This document shows, one piece after another, positions 8,101-16,900 of a stretch of 19,726 nucleotides of DNA. How positions within the stretch are numbered: the stretch's first letter is position 1; each line of letters opens with the position of its first letter. The notes under the pieces were generated by a model that was not told the origin of the DNA, did no database searches, and was given only the letters and a program-made list of their open reading frames with translations. Source of the stretch: JBMYQA01 sp049600855 (GTDB taxonomy: Bacteria > Bacteroidota > Bacteroidia > Cytophagales > Flammeovirgaceae); NCBI GenBank assembly GCA_049600855.1, contig JBMYQA010000095.1, positions 1 through 19,726 of the forward strand, read 5' to 3'. The position numbers and the translations under genes were made by a program.

Positions 8101-10706
8101 TTACTAAACAACGCAATTTTAGCTAATCGGTAACTCGATTTATCCCTTTTAGACATGGCAAAATTTTGCAACTCCTTTGCCGCCCCATAAGCATCATGAC
8201 GTTTTTCGATGTGAAAGAACGCTTTGTGTGTAGCAGTTTCAGCCGTAGCTAGGTACCAAACCTCTTTTTTGCCATAGGTATACGAAGCGCGATCATCTTG
8301 TGTGGTATTGTGATACCCTGGATTGTATTTTGCACCAGTAAACGGTGCGCGCCACTGATAATCATCTGCCACTTTGCGGTAATTAAACTTCACCCAATAA
8401 CCTAAATCCCCATCAGAAGGCCCTGGAATACCATCTGCATCTACGTAATCTACTCCAAGAATCGAGGTTAACATATAGGCGTAGGCGTAAGGAGGCAGCT
8501 TCGTTTTACTGTAGAACTCATCAGTGCCATCTATTTTATAATTAAGCACATCATTTTCCACAACAGCAGGAGTAGTAGGATCATCTAAATCCATATCAAT
8601 GACATCTGCAGCAGCTTGTTGCGCTACACTGAAATTCGCGTCTACCTGTTCGGTGTTGTAAACTGGTAAACCATAAACGTAACGCAAGCCAGCAGGGTCT
8701 ACGTTCAGGAAGCCAGCCATGTGATTACTCTTGTTGATTTTCATATGGTTTGCCGTCCAACCAGTGCTGAGGTCTGCATCAATGTCATTTGCATCTGATA
8801 TATCATTCACCGTGGTCGGTTTCCGATCATACGCTTTCAATGTTGTAGTAAAATCATTGACATCACCCGTTGTATGATCGTAATATTCCACTTGAAATTC
8901 CCGAAGGACACTTTCATTCGTCAAATCGCCATTCAAATCTGTTTTAAGTAGATCTTTATTTGTGATGGGGAGTACAAGGGAATTTCTTCGTTCTTTTTCT
9001 GTTAGTACTAACTTCTCCCTATCAGCCATTCCGATTTGCGAGCCGACCTCATTGCCTTCTAAGGTATTGTTAAACTGAAAATTTCTTTTTGCGCCTACAT
9101 TCTTCTGAAACCTTTTTGGTTTATACCCATCAACATTATTCCAAGCAGTTATGGGCTTGGTAGTGGGTTCACCATGGGCTTTAAAGTAGATCATTTGGTT
9201 ATTCCCTTCATTTTTTTGAAATTTATAGTTGTCAATAAAATCCATTTTCTTCGTTTGAGAGTATCCAGAGATGGTTCCATAATTGACACCAAAACGTGGG
9301 CCAGGAAAAGCCAACTCTCCACCTGCTGTGTATCCATCCGTACTTGAAGAAATGGTTTGGTCCCAAACGACACCAATGTCTCGGCGATACGGGCGGAAAG
9401 CCCCTGCCATCCCATGACCTGTCACCGAATAAGCATCGTAAGTCAGGCGAGGCATCCACAAGTTGGTAGCTTCATCCCGTACAATCCCGTCTTTCTCACG
9501 ATTAAAGTCTAATAGGCAATTACTTTGATTATTCGCTCCTTGTAAATTCAAATAGCCATAAGCAGGAACTGGAGTCCATTGGTTGGCTCGATCTAATTTT
9601 TGAGTAGAAAAGGAAATACCTGCAGAACCATTGATGTAAACACCACCATAAGCGCCACCAAGTTTAGCATCTGCGGCAAAACTATTACTTCGAAAGGGCA
9701 TGGATACTTGAGGAGTATAGCCGGGGTTAGCTTGGGCAAGAGTCACTGTAGAAACTGCTGAAAAATTACCAGGGTTACCATAACTTGTTAATTCCCAAGA
9801 CTCTTCTGTCTTTCCTTTCTCATTCTTTTTCTTGACTTTTTCATGAATCTGATAATTAACCGAACCTGACCCTAAACCTGTCGTAATACTTTCCAGCCCT
9901 TGTTTATGGTTATAATTGAAACCAATATCGTTAGACAATCTTACTGTTGTAGTTCTCTTCTTTTCTTCTGTTTCTTTTAAAAAAGAAAAGTTTGTTGATG
10001 CAGATGCCCCTGCACTTACATCTACTCCATCTTGAGAGTTAAGCGTTAGTTGTGCATTAAAAGATCCTGTTAGACCAATAGTATGAGAATCTCCCAAATT
10101 GAATTTAGCTACCTCTGCTGCCAAATTAGCACCTATGCCAAATTCCGTGCTCAACCCTCGAAAACTATTATTGTAGATACCCAATGAAATACTCGGTGTT
10201 AATGTAATCGGGGCATTTGGATCATAATCATCGATCTTACCTTGTTTATCTCTCGTCCAACCAAAAAGTTCAACACCAATTTCTCCTCTCACTCCAATCG
10301 TATTACTCGCTTTCATATCCATCTTCTTCAACACTTCATCGCCATTAAATTCATCGGGCATGCCGGTCATGGAGCGGGTCATGGAGCCTGGTTGGAGATT
10401 CCAGCCAAGGCCCACCCAAGAGGCTTCTTGATCCATACCAATGCCTGAGTGATACGCTAAATTGAAGGGATAACCGCCATTAGGACCAGGCAGTTCGAAT
10501 AATGGAATGTTGTATGTAAAATCTCCTGTGAAAAGATTGACCATTTCCGAAGTTCCAATGGGTTCGAAAGATTGGATTTCGGGTTGACTAGGCCCATTGG
10601 TGAGGGCGTAGGTTACTGTCGGCACGAGGACTTCCAGCAATAGGTTCACAGCCAGAAACACGGCTATGGGTTTGAGTATTCGCTTTTTAGACAATGTTTT
10701 AATCAT
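5172..10706 (-). CDS. Bacteroidota Rhs-type N-terminal shell protein, very large, exported
   Basis: A 1844-aa protein from the ATG at 10706. The frame is open back to a TTG at 10787, discussed separately. Residues 1-34 form a signal peptide with a basic start and hydrophobic core (PIAVFLAVNLLLEVLVPTV). Next comes the hallmark opening of Bacteroidota Rhs proteins: MVNLFTGDFTYNIPLFELPG, LAYHSGIGMDQEASWVGLGW, and MTRSMTGMPDEF. A long region of short alternating strands follows (ISLGIYNNSFRGLSTEFGIG, AYGGVYINGSAGISFSTQKL), then family motifs CLLDFNREKDG, YDAYSVTGHGMAGAFRPYRR, RYVYGLPVYNTEQ, GYWVKFNYRK, TYGKKEVWYLATAETATH, GKLTLKQLYFKYRG and NVDRWGNYRR. Near the end LLSASVGSITAKVNPL marks the point where relatives usually continue into the block found in the next gene. 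Instead a short tail with two cysteines (CPLDNCLDRDGVDGGQ) precedes the stop. Family membership rests on recalled motifs. The function, probably part of a beta-rich shell, is inferred. Confidence 0.88.
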   Translation of the reverse strand: MIKTLSKKRILKPIAVFLAVNLLLEVLVPTVTYALTNGPSQPEIQSFEPIGTSEMVNLFTGDFTYNIPLFELPGPNGGYPFNLAYHSGIGMDQEASWVGLGWNLQPGSMTRSMTGMPDEFNGDEVLKKMDMKASNTIGVRGEIGVELFGWTRDKQGKIDDYDPNAPITLTPSISLGIYNNSFRGLSTEFGIGANLAAEVAKFNLGDSHTIGLTGSFNAQLTLNSQDGVDVSAGASASTNFSFLKETEEKKRTTTVRLSNDIGFNYNHKQGLESITTGLGSGSVNYQIHEKVKKKNEKGKTEESWELTSYGNPGNFSAVSTVTLAQANPGYTPQVSMPFRSNSFAADAKLGGAYGGVYINGSAGISFSTQKLDRANQWTPVPAYGYLNLQGANNQSNCLLDFNREKDGIVRDEATNLWMPRLTYDAYSVTGHGMAGAFRPYRRDIGVVWDQTISSSTDGYTAGGELAFPGPRFGVNYGTISGYSQTKKMDFIDNYKFQKNEGNNQMIYFKAHGEPTTKPITAWNNVDGYKPKRFQKNVGAKRNFQFNNTLEGNEVGSQIGMADREKLVLTEKERRNSLVLPITNKDLLKTDLNGDLTNESVLREFQVEYYDHTTGDVNDFTTTLKAYDRKPTTVNDISDANDIDADLSTGWTANHMKINKSNHMAGFLNVDPAGLRYVYGLPVYNTEQVDANFSVAQQAAADVIDMDLDDPTTPAVVENDVLNYKIDGTDEFYSKTKLPPYAYAYMLTSILGVDYVDADGIPGPSDGDLGYWVKFNYRKVADDYQWRAPFTGAKYNPGYHNTTQDDRASYTYGKKEVWYLATAETATHKAFFHIEKRHDAYGAAKELQNFAMSKRDKSSYRLAKIALFSKLDDAKPIKEVVMTYDYSLCKGVENNDGDNSDSDNEGGGKLTLKQLYFKYRGNEMGSRTPYQFEYGNVVKSGTTVNPDYHPYNVDRWGNYRRLADIPALASATDAQKWQFQLDYPYVHQDTEREKLDEYTYAWELTGITLPSGSKIQVEYEADDYAYVQNKQAMYMTDIVAVSGKSVTYGTDQSGPIDFDTSVGASVHSKRNAMTLYSKENWADKKQERTRIYFRLKKPVAAQSSDVANQYQEIMKYVDQVSWQLYFKANVYLQKSTNESYKEFVAGYADIKRFTNSSADIGHHSGAKVGLVGDDGNGNYTHGFITVEKTAKKKKWHPISVAAWQHIQVNQPELYTSAPNIPNLTESDKNKIKAALGLITYGEMVSQMFRGFYAWAGKRKQWGRRMEAGKSWIRLNVPDKVKVGGGSRVKKVSLTDKWNYTGLQSKEATYGQVYEYTTTDEDGTTYSSGVAAYEPLMGGDEISVRTARKFSTGVPLRNDNDFFFEFPINESFYPGPSVGYSKVTVKSLASADAKNYKADGLTAIGFHSTTGATVHEFYTAKDFPVITDETDKNDKMSKPKTKNRIVYKETFQNSIATQGYTVIQNNMHGQQKKISNYGMDQQGNVNAEPISWVSYTFRTDPAEAHGIPALKLKNKVIALMEDADGKGAPLLEERIIGEEMDFFVDARETYVFSQTVGQELNIDLAAAPPIPINSMFPKTQVNEVNTKSIVTNKVISRIGILDKVEAWNQGALVQTFNEIWDGQTGEVVVSSVNNNFNDKIYTYNIPAHLKYEGLGPAYENIGMTTGGLAFDRLIAKKDTYEADGINHEYKENYYVVSPDAIAAAKVSTDDFHPGDEFIVRDVSLDGNGEEVIGEPLTKMVYVGLEKGDLAFYSTGELSIFMEGAQKNQVSLFLYRSGKRNLLSASVGSITAKVNPLMEHDPDGLDLLPNNYKARSRDLQNQNLPAIVTPDCPLDNCLDRDGVDGGQ
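7991..8038 (-). repeat. Short imperfect six-base repeat coding an Asp/Asn/Ser-rich loop
   Basis: In the Rhs N-terminal gene the plus strand reads as variations of atcact and atcatt, encoding ENNDGDNSDSDNEGGG just before the family motif GKLTLKQLYF. The units keep the reading frame, so slippage would only lengthen or shorten the acidic loop. Such Asp/Asn-rich loops often bind calcium in exported proteins, but that is an inference here. Confidence 0.5.
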
Positions 10707-10919
10707 CGTTATTCGTGTTTGTTCTTCTAATGATGTTGAATCTTCTTGTGTTTTTATCCGCCAATATTGACCGATTTTTCGCCACAAATAAGAACCCTCC
10801 TATAGTATCATGAAATTTTGAGGGGGGAGGTAAACATATTTGGCGATTTTTTTTTCATTTTTTTGCTTCGTGCCAATTTCCCAAATCGTATCACGTTGTA
10901 CTGCACGAATTCAGGAACA

Positions 10920-10959
10920 GCTACCGCAAGTTATTTGCTGTGCAACAACCTACGGTAGC
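10920..10959 (-). other. Alternative 7-bp hairpin overlapping the first
   Basis: GCTACCG (minus strand, 10953-10959) can also pair with CGGTAGC (10920-10926). Its upstream arm shares bases 10957-10959 with the 10-bp stem, so the two structures exclude each other. The loop would be 26 bases and no T-tract follows. It is seen directly in the sequence. Any switching role is speculation. Confidence 0.35.
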
Positions 10960-10966
10960 AAATAAC
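10930..10966 (-). terminator. Perfect 10-bp inverted repeat just after the fibre gene
   Basis: GTTATTTGCT (10957-10966 read on the minus strand) and AGCAAATAAC (10930-10939) are exact reverse complements around a 17-base loop, starting six bases after the fibre stop codon. The position suits a transcription terminator or a 3'-end stabilising hairpin. The stem is AT-rich and no T-tract follows (the next bases are TTGCGG), so a standard intrinsic terminator is doubtful. A protein-binding operator is another possibility. Confidence 0.5.
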
Positions 10967-10972
10967 TATTCA

Positions 10973-13900
10973 TCAAGTTCCATCATTGGTGTTGACATTG
11001 ATAATGCTCACATCAAAACTATTTTGACTGTTTACATCATTATTTTCGCACTTTACTTCTACACCTTTGATGATTTCATTGCCACAACTATCTGTTACTT
11101 TGAGGAAGACAAAGTAGGAGTTTGTGTGAAATGGCTCGTTCACTCTAAATTCAGCTTCAGAAGTCACTTGATTTCCGCCATCTGCTCCTTCTACTTGCTG
11201 GCGCGTAAGCCAACCCGATTTCAAGGCTGTACCAGAAGCGTCTTTTTGCAATTCTTGCTTCGTAGCCGCATCAAAATCACTGGTAGTTCCAAAGTACCAT
11301 TCCACTTGGTAACGCTCTGTTCCATTTTGTACCAGTTCTGGTACAAAAGTGATACTTGGCGTACCAGCTACATCACACATGTTTGTACCTGTAGGAACAA
11401 CATTGATGGCAATATCAAACTCTGCTGCTTTTTGGTATTTAAATCGGAGGTATTTTGAGTCATTGTTTACTTCATCTTTCACTTCCAAAATGTAATGCTG
11501 ATTTTCCGTCATCACAGGTGCAGTGCCTGTTAATGCAGCCAACTCTTCCAAATCAATGCTATAGAAATTATGTCCGTAGTACTTCATGAGGCGCTGATTG
11601 CCCGTAAAACCTTCAATCGCTTGATTCTTCCAGTCGTAGATGGCGATGGAGGCTGTTTGGTGATCCACATACTTTTCTTCTAAGCGGAAACGCAGCTTAA
11701 TCCCATTCGTAATGTGGAATTGCTCATCTAATGACGGATGTAATTCGGCATGATACCAGTTTCTGTCATTGCCTACTGGCTCAATGCAATCATCTATCAC
11801 TTGGAATACTTGACTCTGACTTTCTTCATTGGATTCATTGGTCAATTTCAGATAGTAGCGACCTGCTGTAACTCCTACAGTTGCTATATCCGTCATATCC
11901 CAATCGACGAATGTTGTGTTATCTGGTAAATTATCTGCTACAACACCCGAGTTGCCAGTATCATTTCCTTGCTCATCTACCTCCTGCCAGGTGAGTGTCA
12001 TTAAGCTAGCGTCATGTTCAAATTCCCCTGTCCACATGATGGTATTTACTTGTTTCAAGCACATCTCATCGTGCAACTTAGGTGATAAGAAACTCTTCTG
12101 ATAGATGGCTTTAGCAACTACATTAGAGTTTGGTGAGAAACATACACCTGATTTCGCTTGCACCACATAATCATAACTTTTTCCTACACTGGCTGTCTGA
12201 TCCGTATACATTACGATATCTTGTGGTACTGTTGCTAGCGCAGCAAACTCCGTATCTGTACTTAATTTCCGACTAATTAGGTAGCTTTCTTCACCTATTT
12301 GATCATCCCAAGTCAATTGAAGCTGCTTTTCAACATTTTCTGTTGCCACCAAGTTGCTTGGTGCAGCCAATGGAGTGCTTGTCGTAATGATTACCGCATT
12401 GGCATCCGCATAAACACTACCGGCAATAGTGCTAATACTGTAGGTAGCACCACCAACAGGCGGATTTACTGAAAAGCTCGTTCCATCTACTACATTGGTC
12501 AATGGAGCTGTGCTGGTCCCATCACTGTATTCTAAATCAAAAGGAGTACATCCGTCTATGACTTTTATCGTAAAATTCACACTTTCTCCCTCACAAACTT
12601 CTGTTTGACTAGCAACTAGTTTTACCTGTAATCCATTCACAGTTTGTTCGATTGGAGTAGTGACTAAATCCATTTCACAACCATTGGCATCAGTAACACT
12701 CGTCATCTTATAATTCGTATTTACGGCAGTTTCAGTCGCCAATATACCCAGCATTCCATCCAGTGTATATGCAGGAATTGCTGCTAAGGCATTTCGCTCA
12801 TAATTAACCGTAAATGGAGGAATGCCACTAGTTGCACTTAGCAGAAGTTCAGTATTGCCATTCTCACAATCACGGGTAGTTGATAAAGCAATTACTGGTT
12901 TTGCATTTACAATGACCTCTTGACTTGGCAATGTGCTTACCTCTGCGGCGCAGCCATTTGCATCTATAATGGAAAGTATTTCAAATTTAGTGGTAGCCAC
13001 AGGACTTACTACTTGAGCACTTTCAAAAGGAGTGGCATTTAATGCTGCTTCAAACACCGCACTTCCATCGGTATATCGCATTTGATAGGGTGCTAATCCT
13101 TGTGAGGCTTGAGCAGTAAATGATACTTCCGTTCCATTACAAATTGCACTACTTGGAATACCTGTCAACGTACCAGTAGGTAGATCATGTACCACTACTG
13201 CAACGGGACTAAATCCACTGTTCAGCTCACAATCCACCGCATCAGTGACTTTCACTAGTTCATAAGTTACATTCTCATTGGGACTAAAGCTGCGGATATC
13301 ACCATCTGTTAATCCAAAAAACTCATGGATTACAGGAGGGTTAGCCCCAATCACTTCTCTAACTTCTACATGAAAAGGAGCTGTTCCTTTTGTAAAACTA
13401 AATTGGAGGTTTAAGGCTTCACCTTGACAAATGTCAGCAGGCTCAATTAAAGCTGCTTCGGGTTGCTGATTAATCGTTACCTCTACTTTACCAGCTAATC
13501 CTTGTGATTTTAACTTCACATCAGTTCCACCTTCTTGCACAATTACTCCGCCCTCTCTTTTTACGGTTTCAATAGATACCAAACGGAAAATCGTTAATGG
13601 TGAAAAAGGTACCGTTTCATCGGCTCTAAGGTTAATACCTCCAAGATCATCGGGATCGTAAGCTTTAAATACCGAAGCAGGGAAGAGCGGATCTACTGGC
13701 AAAATTTCAATAAAACTACCTGGTGTTGGAGCGGTATATGTATACATATTCAACCCATCCGTATACTGAATCGTTACTGGATCATTATTTAGTGGGTAGG
13801 TTTTTTGGAATTCCAACATGATCGTTTCATCGCCACAATAGATTTGTTTAGAGGCTTTTAAAAATCCGTTGGGTAAACCGTTTACACTTACCGAAAGGAA

Positions 13901-16900
13901 ATCTTCCATTTGATTGTTTTGACAACCTGATGCATCTTTTAAGGAAATCATTTGATACACGGTGGACACTTTAGGTGTAGCTGGCTGGTCGCTGGTTGCT
14001 TCCTCACCTAACACGAATGTAAATGCACCCGTAGTTACATCGCCACTATTGATCTCTTTTGTATATTGCGCATCTCCATCTGAGTAGGTAAGTTCGTAAA
14101 TGGCTTGTCCATTAAAATTTTCTAAAGTCAAGGTAGCAGGATCGCCATAACAGATATCGAGATGTGTATCTTTAAAACTTACCGTAGGTAAAGGCAACAC
14201 ATTTAAGTCAATACTTGCGGTTGATGGATTGGTACAGCCATTCTCAATTGACTTATCGGTAATGGATACGACTGATAAGGTATTCGCACCACCTGTTGAT
14301 GTTGGAATCGTAATCACACTTCCATCGTATACATCTTTAACCGTTGTATTTTGGCCTCCCAGCTCATACACTAACTCAAATGGGCCTGCTTTATTAAAAT
14401 CGAGTTTCAGTTGTACTTCTTCACCAGCACAGACAAATGAAGTATTCGTGAGTGCTAGATTCACGGTAATGGCAGGTTGAACGAGTACTGTTACTGGTTC
14501 TCCTAAATTAGTTGCTATACATCCATTTTCAGTAGAAACGGATACTAATGTAAAAGTAGTGCTCTTATTTAACGGTTCTGTCGCTAAGTCTATCGAATTT
14601 ATACCCTCTTCTAAGGTAAGCGTTTTTACTTCTGTTCCTGCTTCATAGAGTATGGTAATCGCTCCTTCTATCTCGCTTTCATTTGCAACGGTTAATAGCA
14701 CAGTTGCATCTGATCCTGCACAGCTGTTATTCGCAGAAGTATGCGCTACGGTAATGATCGGTTTAGGGTTATGTGTAATGACTAACTCATTCGACAAACT
14801 ACTTTCACAGTTGGCAGCAGCTAAAATACTGACTGCAAAAGCACCAGCATCATCGTCATTTACGATTAATTGGTCTGAGGTAGTCGTGGCAAACTCAACA
14901 CCATCTCGATACCATTTGTATTGGTCTCCAGTTGCTAATAAGTGATTTTCTACCTGCAACACGGTACTTTCAAAACCACAAAGGTTAGTTTTAGCAGTCG
15001 AAATGCTGTGTATCGCAGGAATATCCATGTGAATCGGATGGGTTTGTCCTCCCACTATTTGTAGTCCCACACGATATTCCTCATTAGGATCGTCTAAAGA
15101 AGCCATTTCTCTATCCCCATCGTACATCACAATGCGTCCACCCACTCGTCGAATGGTAAACTCATCTCCCACATGAACTAATTTTGGAGGCGCACTGGAA
15201 AGTGTTACATTTCCTCCTCTAGCTCTTACAAACCCTTTCTCATAATCAAAATAGACTAAGAACTGATCCCGTACATTTTGATTCGTGACTAGCGAACTTT
15301 CTGTCGTTAAGCCAATGTAATAAATTGAGTTTAAATCTTGACGATCTATCTTCAAACTGACAAAACTTTCTGCATTTACTGGTAACAAATTACTCGAAAC
15401 CGTGGAAACCCTGCCACTCGATGCCGTATTGGTTAACGTTCCATCTGTGCTCAAGTTAATATCTGGATTATTCTCCCACAACGGTTGTGTTCCTATGGTG
15501 TAAGTCAAATGACGCACATAATTTGTACTGTTATCTCGAATCGTGACCCCATACACACCAGCAGTGAGTTTATCACAAATGCCATCTACACAATCTGGAC
15601 TCGTAAAGGCTACGCCATCTTTTGTCCAATTATAGGTATAACCTCCGCCTGCTGCTAGGTAATCTATTCCGTTTATGCTTACTTCTAAGTCAATACGCCC
15701 TCCATTTGCATCACAATTTGAATTAGTCGTGATGCCCCTTGCGTCAAAGCCGTCACATAAGGTCGATACAATTTGTTGCGTTTGCCCCTGACTAATATGG
15801 AGCTCAGCACCGTAAGCACCCATGTAATTTGCGCCACTATACTCTTTTATTAATAAGTCATTGATGTATAACTTGAAGCCAATTGCATCACGCATAACCC
15901 TAACCTCATCGCCTAATCGAATCAGCCCCAAATCCTCATTACAAAATGGCGCTATAAAACGGACTGCTCCATTCGAAACAACCACCCCAAATATATTCTC
16001 CTGTGCATCTCCATTCTCATCGGGAACATAAGGCTGTTCTTGTGAACGCAACAAAACAGAAGAAGCAGAGGTATCATCTTCGCGAACCATACGAACCACT
16101 AAGGTTCCTGACTCACCTGATGGCAACACACTTAAAGATTTCGTGGATACAGTACCAAATGCTAGCGAGTTTTTACTGTAAGTTAAATCTGGATTGCTCG
16201 TAATGTATACGTCACTTAACCATTGCATGGAGTGCCCCACAGTAAATGATTCGGTTCGAGTACGCCCATCGGCATCACTCACTTCTACGGTATATTTACC
16301 CGCAGTTAAATTATTCAACGTACTTACATCTCCACCAATCACTGTTCCTGACTCATCTATCCATTTATATTCATAACTTTCATCTACTGCATAGCTTGAG
16401 CCATCTGTACTGATTGTTAGTGCGATACTACCATCATTTAATCCACACGTAGCCTCACTCACTACTCCTTGCACATCAAAACCCTGACAGAAACTCGTTC
16501 GAATTTCGTGTGTTTGTCCATCAACCACGTACAAATCAGCGATGTAATCGACATCAGTAGCAATGTTGATACTTGTTATTGGGGAGGTTTCATCATTGCG
16601 GTAGTAGTTTACGGTATTGCCCTCCTTTCTTAAATAAAACACATCTCCAGCAACTGCAGGGATGTTACCTGTAATGCCAGTTGGTCCTCTGAAGTACACT
16701 GCACCATTTCTATAATAAATTTGAGCAGCAGTTTCCAGTTTAAAGTGAGAGTTATCTTTTGGGGCTAACCCAATATAATACCTATCAGTTGTAGTGACTT
16801 GATCAATAAATACACCGATCTCGCCATCTTCATCTCCTTTGAGTATCCCTAAAGACGAAGCCCCTCCACCATAAATATTTGAGGTGCTTACCGTTCCATT

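Larger units (their letters stand above)
10707..10972 (-). promoter_or_regulatory. Intergenic region between fibre gene and Rhs gene string
   Basis: 266 bp with no convincing gene. On the minus strand it holds, in order, the inverted repeats described separately, two A-tracts (seven and nine A, at 10858-10864 and 10847-10855), a C-rich stretch (10820-10830) and GGAGGG at 10795-10800. This is the only sizeable gap in the window, so a promoter for the Rhs genes would most likely sit here. The best match to the Bacteroidota -7 element TAnnTTTG is TATGTTTA at 10831-10838. It has one mismatch and no -33 TTG at the proper distance, so no promoter is called. Confidence 0.4.

Noticed and set aside
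9191..9459. Two short minus-strand frames overlapping the Rhs N-terminal gene
   Set aside because: They sit in other frames of a gene with strong family motifs throughout and show no features of their own.
2355..10706. Split of Rhs genes caused by a recent frameshift or stop mutation
   Set aside because: Each downstream gene begins with its own signal peptide after a short gap, which a point mutation would not create.
10795..10830. GGAGG/CCTCC pairing as a hairpin near the Rhs gene
   Set aside because: Only five base pairs with a loop of about 19-25 bases, and several equally poor registers are possible.
10831..10838. TATGTTTA on the minus strand as a Bacteroidota -7 promoter element
   Set aside because: It has one mismatch to TAnnTTTG, and the nearest upstream TTG is about 35 bases away instead of about 19.
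10940..11458. 172-codon open frame on the plus strand
   Set aside because: It lies almost entirely opposite the fibre gene. Its composition is what antisense reading of a beta-rich protein gives, and it has no recognisable domain or start signal.
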